Part shown: piece by piece, positions 11,793 through 21,124 of the stretch | Position numbering within the stretch: the stretch's first letter is position 1 | How the letters are laid out: each line of letters starts with the position of its first letter | Source: Sipunculus nudus | Taxonomy: Eukaryota > Annelida > Sipuncula > Golfingiida > Sipunculidae | Length of the DNA: 64,000 bases | Direction: 5' to 3' | Assembly (NCBI GenBank): GCA_026874595.1 | Contig: CM049312.1 | Location: 65,686,929-65,750,928 of the forward strand | Position numbers and translations under genes: made by a program | Notes under the pieces: model-generated | What the model was told of the DNA's origin: nothing | The model's input: the letters and a program-made list of their open reading frames with translations, nothing else | The model's database searches: none

Positions 11793-13277
11793 TTACTGAT
11801 CCTTAATCAAAAGTTCAAACAATTCTTTCCACTTCTGGGTCGCTTCCTCCTTCTCCAAAACAACCAAGGATCTATAAATATTATTTTCACAACAGATTTA
11901 ATGTAGATTGACGAATCCGAAATTAAGAATTTAACAGTAGTTTTATAGGTTTTGTGTAAACTGAAACTGCAACAATACAGATGTAAGACATTTTTACTTT
12001 ACATAAAACTGTGTAAAAAATTATTTCCCATACATTCATTTAGGATAAAGAGTGAACTATTTAGGCCAATATACGTATTTCTTCACGCGGTGCTGTTATG
12101 TGTATCGTTCTATAAAAGAAGCTTAAAACAAAGTTATATTATACAAGAGAGGTAGGTGTTCTGAAGGAAATTAAGTCGTTTGATATAAAGTTATTTGAAT
12201 TTCTATTATGCCGAACTGTCAATTAAAATAGAACATTTTTGTTCGAAGAGAGCGTAAAATTATCAGGCAATAATATACATACTTTCCGCTCATTATTACT
12301 GTTCGGTCTACCTTGTCGAAGTCAAAATGATTGTGTAGCACAGCTACGTCACCGAACACTTTGAAATAAACTCCAGTAACCAAAGCTTTGTCTGCACCGA
12401 ATTTCTTCTCTTCTTTCAGAAACTGTGCTATCTCAGCTGGAGACAGACGAGGATATTATATAATATCCGTAGTGATATAGTGATAATTAACGTAATAAAA
12501 TAAACAACGTTTAAGGGTTCAAGTTTCACTTTTACAAATTTAACCAGGTGTTAGAGTTATCAGGATGATATACCAAACAACTGAGATCTATAATGAATTA
12601 TGCTATAATAAATTAGACCTTTATATGTACATAATTGGTTGTATACAGCGGCTATGTCTGCCATGCTTTATCAATCCCGTAACGTGTCAGATCTAGACAA
12701 TAGTGGACTCCTATTACTAACGAATAGCTCAGGCCTTGCCAAGACTGAGAAAACCCGTATGTCACAGTGATTTAAAACCCTTTAAATTATAACGAAACAT
12801 ATTTAGGTTCTTCAGATTTTCCTCCAACAGTGGGCGATTTCTTCCGTTAGTAATACCCTATCTCTTTTTTTTTTAATTCATCAAATCCAATTCATAACTT
12901 TATGCATGCGTCAAGTCACAGACAATAAAGGGCAAAACATTTTACCACGCCATCTGGTGGAGGTATATATAAAGTACTACTAGTTTCCGATAGATGTCAC
13001 TAACGCAAATACATTACTCCGACCCATGGTTGCACGGGACATACTGATAGGTTTTATTATATCCTCCTATTTAGCAATAACTTTCATTACCGACATAGCA
13101 ACCTATACAGACTCATCTCTACCATGCTGCATCTTCTTCCACCAGGCATCCAGACATCAGACATGAACACATTTTCTGCAATATCCTCTGGGCCATGTGC
13201 ATCATACAACTTCCGGAATACCCCAACCTGCTCCCTGACGCTCTGGGTCTCATCATCAATTTCAAAGTGTATACAGA
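11793..13277 (-). CDS. DUF4440/SnoaL-like (NTF2-fold) protein, 3 exons, 5' incomplete
   Basis: Three minus-strand exons join in frame: 13277-13113 (phase 1 in, phase 1 out), 12436-12283 (phase 1 in, phase 2 out; acceptor tail CTCGTCTGTCTCCAG, donor AA|GTATGT) and 11871-11793 (acceptor TTATAG, ending in TAA at 11793-11795). Together they encode about 132 residues. Exon 1 gives the helix VREQVGVFRKLYD, then GPEDIAENVF and a Met-Pro-Gly. Exon 2 gives EIAQFLKEEKK and the strand KVFGDVAVLHNHFDFD. Exon 3 gives SLVVLEKEE followed by QKW. This order (helix, MPG, E-I-x2-F, F-G-D-x-A-V, G-K-x-VV-x2-K and a late Trp) is that of DUF4440/SnoaL-like domains, small cone-shaped folds found in enzymes and in proteins of unknown role. 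The substrate is unknown. The start-codon exon was not found. The exon 1 donor (A|GTCTGT) is the weakest junction; the alternative G|GTGGAA would shorten the linker. Confidence 0.75.
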
Positions 13278-13871
13278 CTGTTTAAGTTAAGGTAGTCTTG
13301 GTTTGTCATCATATATTTATTACCGACGAATACATTGATGGGAATCTTAACATCAAAGTCCCTGCCGAACCTTCATCACTAGATCTGATATTACTCATAC
13401 CTGTCTGAAGGCGTGTTGCTGCCACCTACTGGTAAAGAGCATAACTAAGTGGACGCGAAGTAGGCTAGCTCCAGCTCGGTCACACGAATCTCCTACTGAA
13501 TTTGCATGATTAGGTTCACAGATATGCAATGTATCCCGTCATATTCAAATTACTAAAGGTGCAGTTATGCGAGAAAAAATGCTCTTCATTTAAATTTGGA
13601 ATACAGTTAAATACATTTACATATATCTAAATTTATTTACACACCCATTCGGGTTTAATGTGTATGAGTGTGATTTTGCTATAAACATGATGTCAGGGTA
13701 AAAAATAATTTACAGTTTATTATTTGAAAACTGAGATGGTTAATCTGAGAAGGACATTGTATGAGTGATGTAATATCAAAATTTTTTATCTGTGTCTTCG
13801 TGGTTTCACATTTGGTGGTTGTAAATATTCCAGTGAAAATAAGCACGAAAACAACAAGATGGCTGTACATC

Positions 13872-13976
13872 CAGGGGCGTAGCCAAGGGGGGGCCGCAGG
13901 GGGCCATGCCCCCCCCCCCCCCGCATCGGGTCGCATCAAGTACTCGCCGTCTTTTCGGAATTTCACTTAATCTAAT

Positions 13977-14036
<60 letters not shown>

Positions 14037-15047
14037 ATGAAATCAGTGGCGGATTTATGCTATCAATGGCGGATCCAGAGGGGGCGCCTTCGGCGTGCGG
14101 CCCCCTGTTAAACTGCAAAATCTCTCATTTTTTCTAATTTCCGATTTTAGTGATTAATTTTCGTTTTTCATATTTCTTATTATGAATAAGCAATTAGACT
14201 TTATCTAAATTATCTGCAGTTACAATTACTTTCAAATTTATTAGTTGAGTATAAGGGTATTTATGAACAGCTGCAGAACAACTGCAGGTCGATCGAGCAC
14301 CGGGCCCTGGTTGGGGTCGACCTTGAACCATCTTACGGCTCCTCTGGTGATACCGGTACTGAAAATCGCGATCTGTGCTGAGCACTCAGGAGTCCTGTGT
14401 GCTGTCGAGACGACGGAACCCGGTAAAATGCAAAGTTTAACATAATAATTCATCTTATCAGTTATTTTACCGCGAGCATTACATTTAAAAGATAACAGTT
14501 TGATAGTTACAAACGTGATTGCGCTTTCGCGCCATTGACTCTTTTGAAAACGATTGAAATTTTATATCCTAATTTTGAAGAAATATAAATACTAAATATT
14601 GAACCTCTCTGCAGTTTGACTACATAACGCAAAGACATAAGGGAACAGTTTTTCAGGAACAGGAAATCCTAATTTTTTGGTGAAAATTGCCACAAAATGT
14701 GCTCTTTACATTGTATATTCAAAAATTTCCCTATATGGGAGGGGGAAACCCCCTCCCATAGCCTCCCCATGTACTTGTAACTAACCTTAATTAAACCATG
14801 GTTCATAATTGAAAATAAAAAAAAATATATATATTTTCATACACTAAAATATATAAAGTAGAGTAAAAATAAGAATAATAATAATAATATACATATGTAT
14901 ATAAACTTTTATATATAAACGTTGTCATATTACCCATACTTGCATATTAGCGCCCTTCCCCTCCCCCCCCCCCCCCCGGTTTTCGATTTTCTTGATCCGC
15001 CACTGATGATGGCCCCCTCGACTCCCTCATTCCTGGCTACGCCCCTG
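13872..15047. mobile_element. TIR element, CAGGGGCGTAGCCA ends, carrying a nested element
   Basis: CAGGGGCGTAGCCA at 13872-13885 is the exact reverse complement of a 14-mer of the same kind, TGGCTACGCCCCTG, at 15034-15047. Both ends are followed by poly-C/G segments (C14 at about 13909-13922). The interior holds (AC)n(AT)n at about 13978-14032 and the nested element described separately. No transposase frame is present, and clear target-site duplications were not found. Same family as 6637-7070. Confidence 0.65.
14044..15005. mobile_element. Nested TIR element with CAGTGGCGGAT ends
   Basis: An 11-bp perfect terminal inverted repeat (CAGTGGCGGAT at 14044-14054, ATCCGCCACTG at 14995-15005) bounds about 960 bp. 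It sits wholly inside the GGGGCGTAG-ended element, so it inserted later. Near each end are GGATCC or GATCC motifs and G/C runs (C15 at about 14963-14977). Short overlapping frames at 14194-14453 have no recognised domain. Related GCGGATC motifs occur at about 31585, 50970 and 59782. Confidence 0.6.
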
Positions 15048-15274
15048 TCATCTTTAACTGTAACAACTGTAAATAACATGTTATGATAAATTTATGTTAC
15101 CCTCTGCCATTAAAATAAATTACCAAGTAGAGTAACTTATATTGTTTGATTTATGTAACTGTATTAAGCAGCCTTTTTTCTTCTCTTAAATCGTGGTCGT
15201 CAGAAAATCAATGACATCCACTAACTTCTCTGATGTCCTTCAAATAATCGACGATGAATATTTTATCAATATGG

Positions 15275-15282
<8 letters not shown>

Positions 15283-15327
<45 letters not shown>
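15283..15327. repeat. (TA)n microsatellite
   Basis: About 45 bp of pure TA, preceded by TATTTTA and followed by TTATTGTAATATA. Confidence 0.95.
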
Positions 15328-15332
<5 letters not shown>

Positions 15333-15536
15333 AATATATAATGCAGCAAATGCAGAAATATTAGCACAGATTGCAGCAGTCACTGAATATTCCAAACCTT
15401 ATCTTCATACCTGTATGTAATACCAGATCGAATTTTCACCTTTGCTTATCAGATGAAAAAACGAACGAGTTGGATTATACCACAGACAATTGAATCCCTT
15501 TTTACAATAGTCTTCATATCTCTAATGTTCTTAGAG

Positions 15537-16018
15537 ATACTACGACGAAATTAGGGCAAACAACCTAATAATAAAACGGTAATACCGTGTTATCACTTGT
15601 AATATGAAAAGGTATGCAACTCAGCCAAAACCTTAAGACGGCGTCCATTGAAGATGGGTCACGTAAAGTCATGCCACTGCGCATCACATATTTGTCAACG
15701 AAGGTTGCTTCCGCCACCGTTTGGAATGGACGACGTCGAAATTCAGACATCGCCACAAAAGGTTATCCAGGTAGCTTGTTTGATATTTGAAAACGATGGA
15801 AATTGGATAGATTTGATTCTGTAACTCCCATAGTATTAACGATCATATGGATTACGCATAAATGGAAGATAAAGCGAGTATAAGCGGGTCGAGAACGTAA
15901 TTTCTCTCATTATCGCACGAATGGTTTTGGCTGAGTTGCCTACCTTGTCATATTAAAAGTGATAACACGGTATTACTGTTTTATTATTGGGTCGTTTGAC
16001 CTGATTTCGTCGTAGTAC
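15537..16018. mobile_element. Foldback/MITE-like element, ~95-bp inverted arms
   Basis: The left arm (about 15537-15632) and right arm (about 15927-16018) are reverse complements with scattered mismatches. Both contain TAATACCGTGTTATCACTT or its complement, CAACTCAGCCAAAACC or its complement, and TACTACGACGAAAT or its complement. The spacer of about 290 bp holds the start of a 63-codon minus-strand frame (15565-15756) beginning Met-Ala-Met-Ser-Glu-Phe; it has no recognised domain and runs into the left arm. Inferred to be a non-autonomous foldback element. Confidence 0.65.
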
Positions 16019-16040
16019 GCTCTTTACACAGCGCTTTACA

Positions 16041-16080
16041 CTGTAAGAAGAAAGGGTTTTATAAAACGGTTGTTTCTAGA
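16041..16080 (+). repeat. Fragment sharing the ACACTGTAA/AAGGGTTTT motif with 29500-29730
   Basis: Begins ACACTGTAAGAAGAAAGGG. A near reverse complement (CCTTTTCTTTTTACAGTGT) ends the repeat at 29500-29730. Probably the end of the same repeat family, with only a fragment here. Confidence 0.4.
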
Positions 16081-16224
16081 TTAACGGGTTGTTCTTTCTT
16101 CCCTCACCCGTAGCCTCTTGTAAATGGGTTTTGTTTTATGTATTTCCCGTAAAAACCCCTTTCCTGCGAGTGTGTCATTAATTCGTTATATTAACGCGAG
16201 GGTGCACTGCCGGCGTTTGACTGA

Positions 16225-16244
16225 ACACGTCACGCGTGACGTGT
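16225..16244. promoter_or_regulatory. Perfect 20-bp palindrome with two TGACGT half-sites
   Basis: ACACGTCACGCGTGACGTGT is its own reverse complement over 20 bp. It carries two TGACG(T) half-sites of the CREB/ATF type and an outer ACGT E-box-like core. It lies about 230 bp upstream of a candidate first exon at 16452 in a locally CpG-rich stretch. The promoter role is inferred. Confidence 0.5.
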
Positions 16245-16451
16245 ATCTTCTTGGCGGCTTCATCAGTGACATGAGGTGTCAGAAAGACCAACAGCAAATT
16301 ACTATTTTTATGCAGAGAATCCGTCACTCTCAGAAATTCAAGCTTTCAGGTAGGTCAGTTTTGTATCATGATGATCATGGCAATTGCTTGTAAACAGGTG
16401 AAACAACTTGGCACATCTACATTTAGTTTTACGCCGTGGAATGTTAGGCGC

Positions 16452-16494
16452 ATGGCGGCGTCTATTGCAGTGGGATTTTCAAGATGGCGGCCCG
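16452..16494 (+). CDS. Candidate first coding exon with YY1-like motif
   Basis: ATG at 16452 opens MAASIAVGFSRWRP and runs to a strong phase-1 donor, CCCG|GTAAGA, at 16494/16495. The segment includes CAAGATGGCGGC (16480-16491), the classic YY1 core that often lies just after the start site of housekeeping and mitochondrial protein genes. The second ATG, within that motif, could be the true start. The region is CpG-rich and follows the 20-bp palindrome. It could be the 5' end of the small gene ending at 23799, but its phase does not match the next exon found (phase 2), so an intermediate exon would be needed. It could also be a chance splice-like site. Confidence 0.4.
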
Positions 16495-16670
16495 GTAAGA
16501 CAAAAGCAGGTGGCTTGGTATGTTTTCGCGATGAAAAGGCTTTTTAACGGATGTCACCTACAAAGGACGATTCCTATATGGTCTGCCGGATGTAAAAATC
16601 CGCATTGCATTAGAATCAAGGAGCAACACGACTTTGAAAAGCATTACTCAGCCGGTCTTTAACAGCGCTA

Positions 16671-16687
16671 CCCCCCCCCCCCCCCCC
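16671..16687. repeat. C17 homopolymer
   Basis: One of many C/G runs of 10 or more in the window (others near 21890, 25684, 34695, 38846, 48205, 51071, 51145, 60030). Confidence 0.95.
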
Positions 16688-16699
16688 GTCCCCGGCATG

Positions 16700-17930
16700 T
16701 AAACAAACGACATTTGCATCCCAAAACGTGTTGTGTCCAAGTTATACGTATACTGGGTACAAGTTATTACCAGCAGACACATGCATGTTTATTTACTTAT
16801 TACATAACTGGGCATTTTCGCTATGTACGGATTATATTTTTTGTTGTATTATTATTATTGACAATATTGTTCAGTCCGAATCAGATGCCTGGGATGTCAT
16901 CCAGGCCACATATATTTAATATTTATATAGTTACAGAATACAGTTAACAAAAGAATAAATAAAATGCTGAGTCCTTACATAGGAACAGTAACATTAATGA
17001 ATGTTCATGTCTTCGATAAATTATTTTATGTTCTATTGGATTATATTAAGTGGTGCTATAGGACAACATATTAAAAAAAAATGATTTAACCTTTAAGATT
17101 TACAAAAAAATACAAAAATTACTTTTATACATATATTCCATTGCATGTGCTGGTAAACTCAAAATTATTTTTTTTTTTAAATTAGAATTTACATTGTCAA
17201 CTCACTTTGTTTTTTAATTATACCCAGCTGATTTTGAAAAGGAGTATCCATTTTAGAGCCTTGTCAGCAGTGTGTTTCATAATGCCTCAATATAAAAATT
17301 AGTTTGCAATGGTGATTTCTCACCTCTTCCATACATATATACAATACCATTATGATGTAGCCTCTGTACATATATGATATGATTAAAAGCTTACAACAGT
17401 TTATATAATTTATAAAGGCCAGACAGCAACCTTTATTAATATTTTCACATACTTGGACCAATGATCAACTTCCAGCATAAAAAGTAAAATAAAACAGAAC
17501 ATCCATGCATTTTTTCTTTGACAACTTGTTGAATTTGAAAATTACAACTGTTATGTGCCTCCTGCTAATTCAACAGTTTGTAAGTTCTTCAATTAAATAT
17601 CAATTATCTATCACAGAATATGTTCAGTACTATACTGAGCACTTTTAAGGTATCATTATAATAAAAAAATAATTCCATTTGATACACATCTATGGGCCTT
17701 GTTGTGAGTTTGGTATAGCAACCTTCTTTATGTATAAATGTATCTATCTGTGAGAGAGTAATATTGAATGTCCAACCCATCACTCTTCTTCCAAGTACTG
17801 GTACATGCATACATGTTTGAACTAATAAAGTAATATATGACAGAGAGTACTATCTCCCCATCCTCAAAGTACTTATTTATAAGTGGGAAAAGATAGTATA
17901 TACACCTACCCGTGTGAAGAAAGTTACATA
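16700..17930. other. AT-rich stretch, no gene recognised
   Basis: Several short overlapping frames at 16714-17461 and 17604-17810 lack domains. I see no element termini. It may be intron of the gene ending at 23799. Confidence 0.5.
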
Positions 17931-19551
17931 AGCAGAAAGCACTGTCCAACATTTCAACCCCCCCCCCCCCCCCCGCCTCAACCACTCCATGTATTTGATG
18001 TCGAGTGAAGACAGGTACACACACCTATGTGTGTGAGGCCAGTCACATTTGACAGAGAGTACTGTCCAACACCTCAAACCCCCCTCCCCTCACTATCCCC
18101 CTCCATTTGATAGATTTGATAGAGAGTACCCTCCAACACCTCACCCCCCCCCCCCCCCCCACACTCCATGTATTTGATGTCGAGTGAAGACAGGTACACA
18201 CACCTATGTGTGTGAGGCCAGTCACATTTGACAGAAAGTACTGTCCAACACCTCAAACCCCCCTCCCCTCACCATCCCCATCCATTTGATAGAGAGTACT
18301 GTCCAACACCTCACTCCCCCCCCCCCCCACACACACACACTATCCATGTATTTGATGTCGAGTGAAGACAGGTAAACACACCTATGTGTGTGAGGCCAGT
18401 CACATTTGACAGAGAGTACTGTCCAACACCTTGAACCCCCACTCCATGTTTTTGATGTGGAGTGAATACAGGCACACACACCTTTGTGTGTGAGGCTAGT
18501 CACATTTGACAGAAAGTATTTCCAACACCTCAAACCCCCCTCCCCTGACCATCCCCCTCCATTTTTCAGAGAGTACTGTCCACCATCTCACCCTCCCCCC
18601 CCCCCCCCCCCCAACACACACACTCCATGTATTTGATGTCGAATGAAGACAGGTACACATACCTATGTGTGTGAGGCCAGTCACATTTGTCAGAGAGTAC
18701 TGTCCAACACCTCACTCCCCCCCCCCCACACACACACACATCCATGTATTTGATGTCGAGTGAAGACAGGTACACATACCTATGTGTGTGAGGCCAGTCA
18801 CATTTGACAGAGAGTACTGTCCAACAACTAACCCCCCCCCCCCCACACACACACACTCCATGTATTTGATGTCGAGTGAAGACAGGTACACATACTTATG
18901 TGTGTGAGGCCAGTCACATTTGTCGGAGGATACTGTCCAACACCTCACTCCCCCCCCCCCCCCCAACACAAACACTCCATGTATTTGATGTCGAGTGAAG
19001 ACAGGTACACATACCTATGTGTGTGAGGCCAGTCACATTTGTCAGAGGGTACTGTCCAACACCTCACTCCCCCCTCCCCACACATACACACACTCCATGT
19101 ATTTGATGTCGAGTGAAGACAGGTACACATACTTATGTGTGTGAGGCCAGTCACATTTGTCAGAGAGTACTGTCCAACACCTCACTCCCCCCCCCCCCCC
19201 CCCCCCCAACACACACACTCCATGTATTTGATGTCGAGTGAAGACAGGTACACATACTTATGTGTGTGAGGCCAGTCACATTTGTCAGAGAGTACTGTCC
19301 AACACCTCACTCCCCCCCCCCCCCCCCCCCAACACACACACTCCATGTATTTGATGTCGAGTGAAGACAGGTACACATACCTATGCGTGTGAGGCCAGTC
19401 ACATTTGTCAGAGGGTACTGTCCAACACCTCACTCCCCCCCCCCCCCCCACACACACACATCCATGTATTTGATGTCGAGTGAAGACAGGTACACATACC
19501 TATGTGTGTGAGGCCAGTCACATTTGACAGAGAGTACTGCCCAACAACTCA

Positions 19552-19582
<31 letters not shown>

Positions 19583-19674
19583 CATGTATTTGATGTCGAG
19601 TGAAGACAGGTACACATACTTATGTGTGTGAGGCCAGTCACATTTGTCAGAGAGTACTGTCCAACACCTCACTC

Positions 19675-19707
<33 letters not shown>

Positions 19708-20000
19708 CATGTATTTGATGTCGAGTGAAGACAGGTACACATACCTATGTGGGCGAGGCCAGTCACATTTGTCAGAGAGTACTGTCCAACACCTCACTCC
19801 CCCCCCCCCCCCCGACAGACACACACACACACTCCATGTATTTGATGTAGAGTGAAGACAGGTACACACGTATGTGTGAAGCTGGTTACATTCAACAGAG
19901 AGACATTGACATTTCCAACACCTCAAACCCCCCCCCCTCCCCTCACCACCCCCTCCATGTATTTGATGTCGAGTGAAGATGGGTACACATACATAATAAT
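17930..20000. repeat. Minisatellite, ~16 units of ~117-125 bp with poly-C and (CA)n
   Basis: Units share CCATGTATTTGATGTCGAGTG, GAAGACAGGTACACATACC, GTGTGAGGCCAGTCACATTTG and AGTACTGTCCAACACCTCAC, then a C run of about 8-22 and (CA)n. CCATG landmarks are at 17987, 18166, 18344, 18444, 18625, 18742, 18858, 18977, 19095, 19220, 19343, 19462, 19582, 19707, 19834 and 19955. The first units are longer (about 180 bp) because they contain an extra CCTCCATTTGATAGAGAG segment; later units are regular. Length differences lie mainly in the C and CA runs. The minus strand is G-rich in every unit, and all frames across it are repeat artefacts. Confidence 0.95.
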
Positions 20001-20082
20001 ATGTCAATGTCAATATCTCATATCAGTCTCATACACACAATAAATTGTTTTAAAGTTTATAGGGCAATGCAGTCACTTGTTA

Positions 20083-20943
20083 TTTTAAGCTCAGCTGATT
20101 ATTAGTCATCTGAGGTATAGTCGTGGTCCATTTCCGTTGTCTGTCTTTCCGTCTGTTTACAGTCCGTTAGACTTGCACATTTTGAAACCGTTAGACCTAC
20201 AAATCCAAAACTCAGCATACTGTTAGATGTCCCCTGAATCTCCTACCAAAATGGGTCACTGAGACTAAAAAAAAACTTCTTTGTTATCAGCTTTGTGTGT
20301 CTAAGTCTTTCTCTCCTATTTTAAATATTAAGTAATTGTAAATGAACTTTTTTATTCTGTAAGCATTGTAGAATTAAGTGAAAATCCTATGTATATACAC
20401 CAGGGTTGGGTCCAGGTACATGTGACAGTACCTAGGTACAGGAACAGGTATTGAAAAATGGTCAGGTACAGGTTCAGGTACAGGTACAGCAGTTTTGTAA
20501 AGTGCCAATAGGTACAGGTACAGGTACTTTTGAATATACCTAGGTACAGATACAAGTACCTGGTCCCAACCCTGGTATGTACACTATAATAATACAGAGT
20601 TGTTGTAACTCCCATATATTAATGATATATATTAAAAAATAGATCAAATTGAACAAAAGTGAAAACTACTGAACTTTCAACAGTGTATCAAAAGGCCAAC
20701 TAATGATCTTGGTAATAATACACGTCTTATTTTCACAACCTGCTCACATGCTTCAATTTTAACATTTGGAAATTCATGGTTTGGTCACAGAACATTATTT
20801 GCAACAATTTCTTACTCATAAATACAAACCCATCATAGACTATATTGTCTTTTCCCCTTTTATCTCCATTTGATATTATTTTAGATTTTTACCTTCAAGT
20901 TCAACTTCAGCAGAGCACAGTGACCCTTTGGTCCCTTGATTTT
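20083..20943 (+). mobile_element. TTTTAGCTCAGCTGA-headed repeat, copy A
   Basis: Head at 20083 is ATTTTAAGCTCAGCTGATT followed by the mirrored AGTCATCTGAG. A CCGTTGTCTGTC-like run and the phrase AGACCTACAAATCCAAAACT follow. The tail near 20896-20943 reads CAACTTCAGCAGAGCAC, then GTGACCCTTTGGTCCC. The family has at least four plus-strand copies between 20 and 29 kb. No coding capacity. A smaller TIR element (20399-20576) is inserted in it. Confidence 0.6.
20399..20576. mobile_element. 178-bp TIR element rich in GGTACA
   Basis: The ends ACCAGGGTTGGGTCCAGGTAC (20399-20419) and its complement at 20556-20576 match at all but one position. The interior is mostly GGTACA/CAGGTA hexamers in direct orientation. 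No reading frame is maintained. Very short non-autonomous element; class not determined and no clear target-site duplication seen. Confidence 0.75.
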
Positions 20944-21124
20944 AATTACTTACCAGTGTAATATATGTGTGGTATCATATAAAGGCAGATTCAGAATTTT
21001 ACTGGAAACAGAAGTGGTACAGTCAAGAATAAAGGTGCTCACCTTGAAAAGGAGAGAGGAACCAGGAGACACTCCCTCTTTGTTCGAGTTGCATGTTTTA
21101 ATGATCAAATATTAATCTTTTCAG

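Noticed and set aside
17728-20013. Many Cys/Gly-rich frames on the minus strand
   Set aside because: Translations of the poly-C/(CA)n minisatellite.
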